A DNA stretch of 64,000 bases from a bacterium (GCA_018062085.1 JAGOSY010000002.1:62001-126000); one strand, 5' to 3'; counted from the stretch's first letter, positions 8,747 to 17,695 are shown. Program-made: numbers and translations. The notes: a model not told the origin generated them from the letters alone.

Positions 8747-9475
8747 CTAGCGATATTGCTGTATCTGTGCTGTAAATCCGTCTATATCTCGGCTTGGACC
8801 GCCCTTGAAGAGTACGTTACCTGAGCCGTCTAAGAAAACCACGCAGGGTATGCCACTAACACCATATTTGGCTGATAGTTCTTTGGTCGAACTATCATCT
8901 ACATTGAGCTCTTCGAAACGAATATCTGAAAACTTAGACTTTGTTGCGCCAAACACGGGCGCAAATGTTTTACAAGGCCCTCACCACTCGGCCCAGAATT
9001 CGAGCACCTTTTTCACTTTGGCCGTGGCCACCTTAACTCCAGTGTCGCTGCTTGATGGGCTACTGTTGCTATTGCTACTAGCTGAACCTGAACCAGAGCG
9101 CGCACCAGAAAGTGTTGCTAGACCTTTCGCGGCGAGGGGCGCTAATTGTGGCTGTCCGCTGGCTACCACTAACTGGTACTCAGCCTTGGCCTGCCCCATG
9201 TGACCAAGGTTCTGGTGACAAAGAGCCAAGTAGTAGTGCACTAGAACATTGCTTGGGTAGGCTGCATTTAAGGCCTGAAACGAGGCTAGCGCCTGGGCAT
9301 ACTTGCCGCTTTTATACTCGCTCTCGGCCTGGGAGTAAGAAGGGGCGGCCCATACTGGGCCAATTGGGCTTATTTGACTAACTGGGGTAAATTGCCATAG
9401 CATTACCCCTAGCGAAAGCAGCATATAAAGGACTGGCTTGCTTTTGTGGGTTTTGCTCTTGCTTGTGGATTGCAT
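8747..9475 (-). CDS. Exported TPR-thioredoxin fusion with in-frame TGA at the first active-site Cys (candidate selenoprotein)
   Basis: Reading through one TGA gives a 242-residue protein. It has a signal peptide (MQSTSKSKTHKSKPVLYMLL ... VWAAP), a TPR-like pair (about 47-105), a Gly/Ser-rich linker (about 120-145) and a thioredoxin domain. The active site reads WAEW-TGA-GPCK: the TGA at 8981-8983 (codon 165) stands exactly where thioredoxins have the nucleophilic Cys of CGPC. The frame continues without change for 77 codons to a normal end and includes the conserved cis-Pro segment VSGIPCVVFLDGSG. A perfect 7-bp hairpin follows (8944-8964). Selenocysteine insertion is therefore the leading reading; a TGT/TGC to TGA mutation or base error is the alternative. 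Read literally the gene is two pieces, 8981-9475 and a downstream part. The protein would act on periplasmic disulfides. Confidence 0.7.
8944..8964 (-). promoter_or_regulatory. SECIS-like stem-loop downstream of the TGA
   Basis: On the coding strand, 16 bases after the TGA, TTGCGCC pairs perfectly with GGCGCAA around a 7-base loop, CGTGTTT. The apical loop starts 24 bases after the TGA and has G as its second base. Bacterial SECIS elements are mRNA hairpins with the apical loop roughly 16-37 bases after UGA and a G at the top of the loop, so this fits. A weak lower stem (CTTG with CAAAG, one bulge) could extend it. The sequence is also protein-coding, as expected for bacterial SECIS. A chance hairpin is possible. 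Confidence 0.5.
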
Positions 9476-9603
9476 AAAACCTCCAGTTCTAATGTTTCGA
9501 ACCTATGATAAATAGTGATTTACAGAAGGGTCGAAATAATCTTCTATAATCTCTTCTTGCTTTGCACTTCTGGCAATAATTGCCAATATTGAAAGGGGCT
9601 TCC

Positions 9604-11685
9604 GTGAAAAAGGCTGTTATGAATAATCTGACCACGAGCATTATAACTGCATTGTCATGTAGCGGTCTGCTTCTGGCTAATAGCGCTATGGCGCTTACCG
9701 CTTCAAAGGAGAGTGCTATAGAGCCGAAAATCCCCCGTTTTTCAATTGATTATATAGACAAAAGCGTCAAACCTTCGACCGATTTCTATCGCTATGCCAA
9801 CGGCAACTGGATAAAGAACAACCCTGTTCCTGCTGACAAGGCTCGCTGGGGCAGCTTTAGTGAATTGGCTGAACGCAATAATTTTCTCATTCATGGAATT
9901 TTGAAGAGTGCCAGTGAGGCGAAATATAGTGGCGCACCGACGGCCAGACAAAAAGTGGGTGATTTTTTCGCCTCTGGTATGAGCACTGAGTTGATAGAGA
10001 AGAAACGCTTTGAGCCTATTAAAGCCGAACTTGACTCTATTGCCAAATTACAGACCGTAGAGCAGATGTTCAAACTGCTGGCTGATTTTCACAAGCAGGG
10101 GTTAGGTGGAATTTTTGCCAGTGGTGTTGACGCTGATGCTAAAGACAGCAGTATTTACGCTTTTCAGTTGATGCAGGGTGGCTTAAGTTTGCCCGATCGT
10201 GACTACTATCTCAAAGAGACTTTCTCAAGCCAACGGGCAGCATACCTAGAGCACCTAAAGAAGATGTTTGTTCTGCTCGGAGAGAGCCCTTCTGCGGCTG
10301 CTAAAGATGCAGATACTGTCTTCAAGTTAGAGAAAGAACTAGCGCAAGAGAGCCGCTCTAGAGTTGATTTGCGCGATCCTATTAAAAACTACAATAAGGT
10401 TAAAGCTGCAGATTTGGTTTCGGGTAGCAAGGTAGTGCCTTGGCAGGTTTATTTAGACGAGCGGGGAATTCGCGACCTGCCTTATGCCGTGGTGGGACAG
10501 CCAGAGTATTTTGAGGCCTTGAACAAGATTGTCAAAGCCCACTCAATTGATGAATGGAAGACCTATTTGCGCTGGCATGTATTACACGAGGCCGCGCCAT
10601 TCTTGCATGATGCTGTTGACGCTGAGAACTTTAATTTCTTTGGAAAAACCCTAAGTGGGCAAGAGCAGCAAGAGCCTAGATGGAAACGTGTCGCTAAAGT
10701 AGTTGATCACGAGATTGGCGAGGCTCTTGGCCAGCTCTATGTCGAGAAATACTTTACGGCAGACGCTAGGCAACGGATGGCCGAACTAGTGACTAATCTG
10801 CGCGAAGTGTTTTCGGAGCATCTGCAAAAGCTTGATTGGATGAGTGAGGCGACTCGCAAGAAAGCAATGGTGAAGTTTGAGCGCTTTGTGCAAAAAATTG
10901 GTCACCCTGATAAGTTTCGCGATTACTCTGCTGTTGCTATAAAACGAGATGATTATTTCGGCAACGTCATCAGGGCTGATGCCTTTGAAGTGGCCAGGCA
11001 AATTGCAAGAATTGGCAAGGCTGTTGATCGCAGTGAGTGGATGATGACTCCGCCCACAGTTAATGCCTATTTTAATCCAACCATGAATGAAATTGTCTTC
11101 CCTGCTGGCATACTACAACCACCCTTCTTTGATATCACCATGGATGATGCTGTCAACTATGGTGGCATTGGTGCTGTCATTGGTCATGAGATAACTCATG
11201 GCTACGACGATGAAGGTCGGCATTTTGATGCTGATGGTAATTTAACTGAATGGTGGACCGAGAGCGACACCAAGCAGTTTGATGCCCGTGCTCAGAAAGT
11301 AGTAGAAGAATACAATGCTTTTGAGGCGCTTCCTGGGCTGCATGTTAATGGCAAGCTTACTTTAGGCGAGAACATTGCCGATTTGGGTGGTGTCAGTATT
11401 GGTTATGACGCGTTGCAACGGGCCCTGAAGAAAGATCCAAGCAAGCGCAAGAATATAGATGGTCTTACTCCTGAACAAAGATTTTTCTTGTCGTTTGCCC
11501 AACTCTGGCGTATCAATATTCGCGAAGCTGAGCAGCGTCGATTAATTACTGTTGATCCCCATTCACCAGGGCCATTTCGCTCTGTTGGACCACTAGTAAA
11601 TTTCCAAGAATTCCATGATGCTTTTGGTATCAAGCCTGGTGATGCTATGTGGCGCGAGCAAGAAAAACGAGCAAGAATTTGGTAA
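9604..11685 (+). CDS. pepO: Exported M13-family metallopeptidase (neprilysin/PepO type)
   Basis: The protein, 693 residues from the GTG at 9604 (chosen because AAAGGGG lies five bases upstream; a TTG at 9580 is less likely), has a signal peptide (MNNLTTSIITALSCSGLLLANSAMA) and the M13 domains. Near the N-terminus is the family motif DFYRYANGNWIKNNPVPADK. The zinc site is GAVIGHEITHGYDDEGRHFD (HEXXH, about residues 526-530), with the third ligand in ENIADLGG (about 589), and substrate-binding NAYFNPTMNEIVFPAGI. Length is typical. It cleaves short peptides outside the cytoplasm. It is divergent from the thioredoxin gene and faces the second kinase gene tail-to-tail with a 16-base gap. Confidence 0.96.
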   Translation: MKKAVMNNLTTSIITALSCSGLLLANSAMALTASKESAIEPKIPRFSIDYIDKSVKPSTDFYRYANGNWIKNNPVPADKARWGSFSELAERNNFLIHGILKSASEAKYSGAPTARQKVGDFFASGMSTELIEKKRFEPIKAELDSIAKLQTVEQMFKLLADFHKQGLGGIFASGVDADAKDSSIYAFQLMQGGLSLPDRDYYLKETFSSQRAAYLEHLKKMFVLLGESPSAAAKDADTVFKLEKELAQESRSRVDLRDPIKNYNKVKAADLVSGSKVVPWQVYLDERGIRDLPYAVVGQPEYFEALNKIVKAHSIDEWKTYLRWHVLHEAAPFLHDAVDAENFNFFGKTLSGQEQQEPRWKRVAKVVDHEIGEALGQLYVEKYFTADARQRMAELVTNLREVFSEHLQKLDWMSEATRKKAMVKFERFVQKIGHPDKFRDYSAVAIKRDDYFGNVIRADAFEVARQIARIGKAVDRSEWMMTPPTVNAYFNPTMNEIVFPAGILQPPFFDITMDDAVNYGGIGAVIGHEITHGYDDEGRHFDADGNLTEWWTESDTKQFDARAQKVVEEYNAFEALPGLHVNGKLTLGENIADLGGVSIGYDALQRALKKDPSKRKNIDGLTPEQRFFLSFAQLWRINIREAEQRRLITVDPHSPGPFRSVGPLVNFQEFHDAFGIKPGDAMWREQEKRARIW

Positions 11686-11701
11686 CTAACCTTTACTGTA
11701 G

Positions 11702-13927
11702 TTAGAGAGCCTTAGGTAGTTTTCGCCTGGCATTTATGCCTGGACAAAGTTTCTTGAACTCTTTCAGTATTTGCTCGCTGGGCCTGTCTTTGTCTACATA
11801 CAGAGTTCGTAAGCTTTTGCTGCTCGCCAGAGCGTAGATTGATTGTGGCTTGTAGATAGTTCTATCTAGATTAAGTACTTGTAGATTTGAAAACTTGCTT
11901 AGCTCTATCATTGCCGTATCTGGCAGGGTTGAATAGCGTAGATCTAATTGCTTCAAATTGGGCAGCTTCTTTAGCGAAATCATATTTTCTTCGTTCAAGT
12001 TCAAGTTTCGCAGTTCAAGGTAAGTTAGGCTCCTAACATATTCTAGCGAGTGTAAAAGTGCGGAGTGGTCTTCAATGCGGTCTAATTGCAATGAGTTTAG
12101 CCTGGTAAGTAAACTAATGCTGGTAAGTGCCTCTGAATCTAATTTCGTATTGTCTAGAGTGAGAGATTGTAAGTGCTCAAGTTTGTCTAGGCCCTTTGTA
12201 TAGGCCGCATCAAGCGTACAGTCATGTAAGTGTAGACTACTGAGATTCGACCAGCCCGCTAGGGTCTCAATACGCGGAAGTTTTTCTGGACTTTTCAGAG
12301 TGAGGCTAGCTATAGCTTGGTCGTCGAAGTGCTCATAAACTTCGGGAATCTTGCTGATCTTTAATCCACCTATAAAATTCACGGGTTCAGCATCATGCCA
12401 GATTATCTGCCCTTGTGCTGGTTTATCCGAGCTTTCTTGTTGTGAACTGTTGGCTTTGAACTGTGCCTTTCGTGTCAGATTTGGCGCAATTCTTCCGATT
12501 GTCATCTTTGTGGGAAAATTGAATACTCTATGTTTCTTTCCTCCTTCACCGATTACTTCAGAAAGGGATTTATTGGTCCTGCTGATGTAGTCTTCAATGT
12601 CAATGTCCTCTGAAACCGGCGGCATTTTTTCGTCCCGTAGCTTTGTACTAGCCTCTAAAATCTGTGCTGAAGTGGGCTTGTCTGTTGTCAAATTGGCAGT
12701 CGTTGGACTTGCTGTTTGATTGACATTTCCTTCCTTTTGCTTGAGAAGAATTGAGGTAAGTGCTGAAGGCCCCGCCACTATTGCAGCCGTGACGCTCATG
12801 GTAGCGATTGCCGCGATAATCAACAATTTCTTTTGATTTGTCGCGGCCTCTCTCTGCTGATTGGTTGTTGTCTCATCTAGTGTGTTGGCTGTGTTCCTGC
12901 TTGTTCTAGGGCTGAATTTGAAGAGATTGTCTTTGCTTTTCAAATTTTGATTTTTGGTGAGTGATTGACTTGAAACAGCACTCGATAAATCTGTGGGAAT
13001 TGCACTGAGCATTTCTGTTATCTGCTCGACATTGCTGACACGATCTTCAGGTGACTTTTCCATACAACAAGTAATTATTTCGTTGCAGGCATTATTTTGC
13101 TCTGGGCTAAAATCAAGGCGATTGATGGGTGGTGGCGAATCTGTTTGATGAGCCATCATTGTCTGAATGGCAGTTGCGCCCTTGAATGGTGCGTGGCCAG
13201 CGAGGGCGGCATACATGGTGCAGCCTAGAGAATAGATGTCTGAGGCTAAAGTGACAGCCTTTCCCTCTGTTTGTTCTGGGCTCATATAAGCTGGGCTGCC
13301 AAAGACTTCGCCAGGCCGTGTTAGGCCTTGTAAGTTGTGTCCTTCGCTGGCATTCAAGCGAGCTATGCCAAAGTCAACAACTTTTGTCCTTCTGATTTTA
13401 GACTCAAGCTTAGAACTAGGCTGCACCATAAATAGATTTGACGGTTTGATATCGCGGTGCACAATCCCTTTGCTGTGTGTAAGCTGTAGCGCGGCACAGA
13501 CGTCTTTGAACGACTGCACAAATTGCTCGATGGACATGGTTTGCTCTTCAATATATTCGGCCATTGATTGACCTTCAAGCAATTCCATGACATAGAACGG
13601 ACAACCTTTTTGATCTACGCCCATATTGTAAATTTGCACAATATTCGGATGACTTAGTTTGGCTAAGGCTCGGCCTTCAATTTCAAAACGGCGCCAATTA
13701 ACTTCGCTGATTTGGTTGGCGGGCAAAAGTTTTAAGGCAAAAATGCGGTCTAGCTGAATGTGTTTAGCCTTAAATAGCACTCCCATTCCACCGCGGGCCA
13801 AAAGAGAGAGCAAAATGTAGCTTTCACCAACTATGTCTCCCGCTGTATATGCAATGGTGGTATTCGACGGGGTGGTGAATACAATTGTTTTATTTTCGCC
13901 GCTTATTTGATCTTCAGGAGTGCTCAA
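11702..13927 (-). CDS. Transmembrane Ser/Thr protein kinase with leucine-rich repeats (paralogue of 5973-8087)
   Basis: The 741-residue protein has an N-terminal tail of 30 residues, then a full kinase domain: glycine loop ARGGMGVLFKA, Lys66 in ALKLL, HRDIKPSN (157-164), DFG (185-187), GEVFGSPAYMSPEQ. After a Ser/Thr/Asn-rich linker, one membrane helix (LLIIAAIATMSVTAAIVAG) is followed by an outer region ending in leucine-rich repeats (LSSLHLHDCTLDAAYTKGLD, LTYLELRNLNLNEENMISLK, LKQLDLRYSTLPDTAMIELS). The activation segment TRPGEVFGSP is identical in the paralogue, so the two arose by duplication and then diverged in the sensor part. It appears monocistronic. The ligand is unknown. Confidence 0.95.
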   Translation of the reverse strand: MSTPEDQISGENKTIVFTTPSNTTIAYTAGDIVGESYILLSLLARGGMGVLFKAKHIQLDRIFALKLLPANQISEVNWRRFEIEGRALAKLSHPNIVQIYNMGVDQKGCPFYVMELLEGQSMAEYIEEQTMSIEQFVQSFKDVCAALQLTHSKGIVHRDIKPSNLFMVQPSSKLESKIRRTKVVDFGIARLNASEGHNLQGLTRPGEVFGSPAYMSPEQTEGKAVTLASDIYSLGCTMYAALAGHAPFKGATAIQTMMAHQTDSPPPINRLDFSPEQNNACNEIITCCMEKSPEDRVSNVEQITEMLSAIPTDLSSAVSSQSLTKNQNLKSKDNLFKFSPRTSRNTANTLDETTTNQQREAATNQKKLLIIAAIATMSVTAAIVAGPSALTSILLKQKEGNVNQTASPTTANLTTDKPTSAQILEASTKLRDEKMPPVSEDIDIEDYISRTNKSLSEVIGEGGKKHRVFNFPTKMTIGRIAPNLTRKAQFKANSSQQESSDKPAQGQIIWHDAEPVNFIGGLKISKIPEVYEHFDDQAIASLTLKSPEKLPRIETLAGWSNLSSLHLHDCTLDAAYTKGLDKLEHLQSLTLDNTKLDSEALTSISLLTRLNSLQLDRIEDHSALLHSLEYVRSLTYLELRNLNLNEENMISLKKLPNLKQLDLRYSTLPDTAMIELSKFSNLQVLNLDRTIYKPQSIYALASSKSLRTLYVDKDRPSEQILKEFKKLCPGINARRKLPKAL

Positions 13928-14047
13928 AATGGTTCATTCGTTTCACAACATAAAGGTATTGTGTAAGAAGTATAACCTTGGAGCTATGGGTATTATTATC
14001 CCTTGTGTTGATTGTAGTTTTTGCTTGCTCAGGGGTCGAAAGAAAAT

Positions 14048-14383
14048 ATGCTGACTATTGCGAAAGCTCCATTCAAAAGTTTTCCCGATTTGGACGACGT
14101 AGCCAATCAGCCTTTTGTCATGGGTAACGAGCCCTTTCTCGGGCCATACAAGTCTTCCCTTGAAGTTGATGATGCCCCGGGTCTGATTGCAATTTTTAAG
14201 GCTGACTCACTGCAATTACTCAACCTTTATCAAACCGTTAGCGTGAGAGCCTCCGCTATGCTTGAAATCGGAGCTGCTCCTGCCAATACTACTGTGGTGT
14301 TCGCCGTGCACTATACCGAGGGCATGGCCGCTCATAGCAGAAGCCGGTTGGCTTCGACAATTTTAGCTGAACTATCTATATAG
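14048..14383 (+). CDS. Small protein of unknown function
   Basis: The frame gives 111 residues from ATG 14048 (an upstream start at 14021 would add nine residues). It begins MLTIAKAPFKSFPDLDD and has a strand-helix-strand look: GPYKSSLEVDDAPGLIAIF, LLNLYQTVSVRASAMLEIG, NTTVVFAVHYTEGM, then a terminal helix SRLASTILAEL. The first part faintly recalls GIY-YIG-type domains but lacks a recognisable catalytic set, so no function is assigned. It points into the strong bidirectional terminator at 14458-14498. It is convergent with the ferredoxin gene and divergent from the kinase gene. Its well-formed alternation of hydrophobic residues suggests a real protein. Confidence 0.6.
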   Translation: MLTIAKAPFKSFPDLDDVANQPFVMGNEPFLGPYKSSLEVDDAPGLIAIFKADSLQLLNLYQTVSVRASAMLEIGAAPANTTVVFAVHYTEGMAAHSRSRLASTILAELSI

Positions 14384-14457
14384 ATAGGAAAAGATAGGCC
14401 TTCTTCTGGGTGATGGCTAGCCTGCGTCTTTAGATACTCTTGAATACTTGCAAGTGG

Positions 14458-14498
14458 CAAGCAAAAAGCCGAGGAGCTAGTCCTCGGCTTTTTGCTTG
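14458..14498. terminator. Perfect 18-bp bidirectional intrinsic terminator
   Basis: The arms caagcaaaaagccgagga (14458-14475) and their exact complement (14481-14498) close a five-base loop, gctag. The stem has a GC-rich core flanked by A5 on one side and T5 on the other, so it works as a Rho-independent terminator on both strands. It lies between the convergent small gene 14048-14383 and the ferredoxin gene 14565-14786. Confidence 0.9.
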
Positions 14499-14564
14499 TA
14501 GTAACTGTGCATACAGACGAAACAGCTGCAGTTGCCGCTATTTCGAGGCTGTTAAGGCTCTTGA

Positions 14565-14786
14565 CTATGGCTTCTGTAGTTCTGGTTGCCAGTCGTCGAG
14601 TATAGCGCCTTCTACAGGGCAGGCTGAAAGGCAAGCGCCGCAGTCAATGCAGGTACTGTCGTCAATAGTCGGATATTTGTGACCTTTGGTGTTGGTCTTT
14701 TCTGTCCAGTGAATACATTCGACTGGGCAGACTGGAATACAGTCGCCTACGCCTTCACAGATATCGCTTACGATGGTATATGACAT
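14565..14786 (-). CDS. Ferredoxin, 7Fe/8Fe two-cluster type
   Basis: The 73-residue protein starts at ATG 14786, seven bases after AAGGAG; a longer start at 14819 is unlikely. The first cluster motif has the spacing C-x5-C-x3-C-x3-C (CEGVGDCIPVCPVECI) and the second is the standard CIDCGACLSACPVEG. By comparison with Azotobacter ferredoxin I, the missing second Cys in the first motif suggests one [3Fe-4S] and one [4Fe-4S] cluster. The short acidic C-terminus (ILDDWQPELQKP) is typical. It is a soluble electron carrier; its partner enzyme is not next to it. The gene ends in the strong hairpin at 14458-14498. Confidence 0.93.
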   Translation of the reverse strand: MSYTIVSDICEGVGDCIPVCPVECIHWTEKTNTKGHKYPTIDDSTCIDCGACLSACPVEGAILDDWQPELQKP

Positions 14787-15425
14787 TTCGCTCTCCTTAG
14801 TTATCGCTGTCAGAGACAAGTGGTTCGCTGACGAGCCCTATCTTTCTTTTCCCATTGACGACCCCTACTTTAGTAAGGCAAAACCTGGTGAATGCCCGCA
14901 AATAATAGTGGGATTGAAAGTGTGGCCAGATAATCGCATCATCGATGGTCTCCTTTGTGATTTTCCCACAATTAGAGCCTTTATTGCACTTAGGTCTCAA
15001 GTCTCACCATTATGTGAAGATTGACATTCATTCTCAAAGTCTAGAAAATTGATTGAGACCGCCAAATCGCCTTCTCTGCAAGGGTTCTGCTGTGTTGCGG
15101 CTAAATAGGCCACCATCTCTTTCTCTTGGCTTTTATGCCTTCGCCCTTGGTGGCTTATTTGATACTGATGATTTGTCTTGTTCGCCAAGGCTAATCGCTG
15201 CAAGACCCTGTTTGCTTGCTTCTAGGGGTCTTGGTTAAACTCGGCTGGGTGGTTTTGAGCTCTTTTGACTTACTGCTGTCGGCCAATTTGGCTGCACTTA
15301 TTCTCAATATTAAATGACAGCATTTGCACTAACTAAACAGCTGGTTGCGATAGCGTGGCAAATCTCGTCGAGATTAGATCACATTTTATCTTTGGCTGCA
15401 GAGCATTAGGCCTAAAGTATCAGGC
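14787..15425. other. Intergenic region without a supportable gene
   Basis: About 640 bases between the ferredoxin start and the symporter end hold only short, low-quality frames on both strands. I see one hairpin (caagaccc at 15201-15208 with gggtcttg at 15226-15233, loop 17) with no T tract, and an 11-base direct repeat, aggcctaaagt, at 15408-15418 and 15422-15432 that overlaps the symporter stop. The 150 bases next to the ferredoxin should contain its promoter. No tRNA or known riboswitch was recognised. Confidence 0.5.
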
Positions 15426-17000
15426 CTAAAGTGCCTGGTCTAAACAGTCAGCGCTGGGTCCGAGGGATTTGCCTTTGCCGCTCTTTTCACTGCTGAAGAG
15501 CGAACCAATGGCCATAGTGGTCAAGGAGCCGAACATGACTCTCCAAGGAAAAGCAATTTGCGGTAAACAAGCGACCAGGGTTGCCCCAGCAATCATGGCA
15601 ATTAAGTTGCCGCGGTCGCTGCCTCTTTTACTCAGAAGTCCAAGCAAAAAGACCCCGAGTAAAGAGCCGTAGGTGTAGCCGAAAATTCCTAGGACAATAG
15701 GAATAATGCGTGATGTCGGATGGTCTATGACAAAGTATGCAGTTGCGCTTGCTACCACAATCATCAAGAAAGCAAAGACAAAAGTTAGCCGCCGTGCAAC
15801 CTGTACAGACTTTTCTCCTGGTGCTGTTTCTTCGGCCTTGGAGTTGCGGGTAAAGTCGCGGGTGGCGCTGGTAGATAGAGCATTGAGTGCCGCACTAAGT
15901 GAGCCCATGGCTGTGGCAAATATTCCAGCAATTAAGAGGCCGCGTAACCCTATAGGCATTTTTGTCAAAATAAAGTAGGCAAAAATCTCACTATTCTTTT
16001 GTGGCAAGTTTACGTCGGGTTGCTGCTGGAAGTACAAGTGCATCAAAATACCGATTGTGAGAAATATAAAGCCAATTGGTAAATCAGCTAGACCTGAAAG
16101 AATTAGCGAAAGTCGGCTTTTCTTGTAGTCTTGAGCTGTCAACATTCTTTGCACCATGTCCTGATCGGTGCCGTGGGTTGCCAGTGTGGTGAAGGTAGAT
16201 CCTAGAAATGCCGCCCAGATGGTATAGTCGGCGCCCAGTACGGCTGTGATGTTTTGCCATAAACTGGCCTCTGGTTTTGTTCCGCTGATGAAGAAAGGCA
16301 TGGCTGTGTGGTTGTAAAAACTAGCTACTGAAGACACTCCTTCTGGCATATTCATGAGCATTACGATGATGGCACCGCTGGCGCCACCAAGCATTACTGT
16401 CGCTTGTATGCAATCTGTCCAGACCACTGCTTTAATGCCACCAATAGATGTGTAAATAGCAGTTATTGTAGTAATAGATACTATTGCTATCAGATAGACT
16501 GCTAGCTCTTGCGCTTTGCTTGGTGGTGCTCCTGTGATTAAGGTAAAGGCCACGGCCAGAATTATGGCCGATACGTACAGACGCGCACCAGATGCCAATA
16601 CCCGGGTTGCTAAGAAAGTCGCTGAAGCTGCCAGTCTTGTGGCGCGACCAAAGCGCCACTCTAGATATTCATAAATAGAATAGACGTTGAGGTCAAAGAA
16701 AGGCTTAATGAAGACAAATGCAACAATAATGCGCCCTAGTACGGTGCCCACTAATATTTGCAAGTACGAGTAGTTGAGGAGCTTGAACCCTTCACCGGGG
16801 GTACCTAAAAAGGTGGCAGCACTGGTTTCAGCGGCAATAATAGAGGCGAGCACGGCCAGCCATGGCATAGAGCGGCCACCAAGAGCAAAGTCGGCGAGGG
16901 TGTTTTCGCGCTCGGCAAATTTCAAGCCCACATACATAATAATGATGAAGTAGAGGCCGATGATTGTCAGATCAATAAGCCAGGTCAGATCTATTTGCAT
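15426..17000 (-). CDS. Sodium/solute symporter (SSS family)
   Basis: The 524-residue protein starts at ATG 17000 (AGGTG four bases upstream; GTG at 17006 is possible). It has about 13 membrane helices with the family signatures: the first helix LTWLIDLTIIGLYFIIIMYVG, then ENTLADFALGGRSMPWLAV, ASIIAAETSAATFLGTPGEG and the polar GTDQDMVQRMLTA segment in the middle. Such carriers use the sodium gradient to take up sugars, amino acids, vitamins or urea derivatives; the substrate is not evident. It is monocistronic, divergent from the uracil-DNA glycosylase gene by about 80 bases, which must hold both promoters. Confidence 0.95.
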   Translation of the reverse strand: MQIDLTWLIDLTIIGLYFIIIMYVGLKFAERENTLADFALGGRSMPWLAVLASIIAAETSAATFLGTPGEGFKLLNYSYLQILVGTVLGRIIVAFVFIKPFFDLNVYSIYEYLEWRFGRATRLAASATFLATRVLASGARLYVSAIILAVAFTLITGAPPSKAQELAVYLIAIVSITTITAIYTSIGGIKAVVWTDCIQATVMLGGASGAIIVMLMNMPEGVSSVASFYNHTAMPFFISGTKPEASLWQNITAVLGADYTIWAAFLGSTFTTLATHGTDQDMVQRMLTAQDYKKSRLSLILSGLADLPIGFIFLTIGILMHLYFQQQPDVNLPQKNSEIFAYFILTKMPIGLRGLLIAGIFATAMGSLSAALNALSTSATRDFTRNSKAEETAPGEKSVQVARRLTFVFAFLMIVVASATAYFVIDHPTSRIIPIVLGIFGYTYGSLLGVFLLGLLSKRGSDRGNLIAMIAGATLVACLPQIAFPWRVMFGSLTTMAIGSLFSSEKSGKGKSLGPSADCLDQAL

Positions 17001-17080
17001 AGGCACCTAGTCTTCTATTGAAACTATTAGTCAAGCTGGCAATTTTAGCAGTATCATTAAGCTTTTAGGCGATAGTGCCC

Positions 17081-17695
17081 ATGAAGTCTCAAGTTGCAAT
17101 TGAAAAACACGTTGCTGCTCTCAAGAGCTGCACCCTTTGCCCATTTATGGTGGGTCCGGTGGTTAGTCATCATCCGCTTTTGTCTAAGGTGTATATGATT
17201 GGCCAGGCACCCGGGCCGCATGAAGGGGCATTTGGCAAACCCTTTGCTTGGACAGCAGGAAAGACTCTTTTTAAATGGTACTCAACTATTGGTTTAAATG
17301 AAGAGCAGTTTCGCTCGCTTGCCTATATGGCTGCTGTTTGTCGCTGCTTTCCCGGTAAGACCTTAAACGGAGGCGATCGTGTACCTAGCCAAGTTGAGGT
17401 GGTTAATTGTTCGCAGTGGATGGCTGAAGAATTTAGAATCTTACAACCACAGCTAGTTATTCCAGTGGGAAAATTGGCCATTGAGCAGTCTTTAGGCAAG
17501 GGTCAGTTGATTGATGTAATTGGTAAGAAGTTTAAAAAGAACTTGTTCGGTGTTGATTGCGATGTGATACCACTGCCTCATCCATCTGGAGCCTCTACTT
17601 GGTTTAAGAAGGAGCCTGGAATTTCACTTTTGCACCAGTCTCTTGGCGAAATCTCGCAACACCCCGCCTGGCAGGCGCTAGTCCAAGCAACTTGA
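17081..17695 (+). CDS. Uracil-DNA glycosylase family protein, Fe-S (family 4-like)
   Basis: The 204-residue protein (ATG 17081; GTG 17075 also possible) has the UDG-superfamily layout: GQAPGPHEGAFGKPF with WTAGKTLF (family 4 enzymes have GEAPG...GxPF.GRAG), central PQLVIPVGKLAIEQSLGKG and the catalytic-loop motif LPHPSG. Four Cys are placed as in the 4Fe-4S enzymes: CTLC near the N-terminus, then VCRCFPG and VNCSQWM. It would remove uracil from DNA to start base excision repair. Differences from the classical motifs (WTAG for GRAG, and His-Glu after the PGP) mean a subfamily assignment is tentative. Divergent from the symporter. Confidence 0.88.
   Translation: MKSQVAIEKHVAALKSCTLCPFMVGPVVSHHPLLSKVYMIGQAPGPHEGAFGKPFAWTAGKTLFKWYSTIGLNEEQFRSLAYMAAVCRCFPGKTLNGGDRVPSQVEVVNCSQWMAEEFRILQPQLVIPVGKLAIEQSLGKGQLIDVIGKKFKKNLFGVDCDVIPLPHPSGASTWFKKEPGISLLHQSLGEISQHPAWQALVQAT

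Noticed and set aside
8747..8956. Separate short gene starting at GTG 8956
   Set aside because: It is the same frame as the TPR-thioredoxin after the TGA and lacks a thioredoxin N-terminus and a ribosome site, so it is better treated as one gene with recoding.
15201..15233. Hairpin caagaccc/gggtcttg as a terminator or riboswitch
   Set aside because: Loop of 17 bases, no T tract, and no recognisable riboswitch core.
14997..15238. Short frames on both strands in the 14.8-15.4 kb gap
   Set aside because: No ribosome sites, odd composition and mutual overlap; the gap is best left as non-coding.
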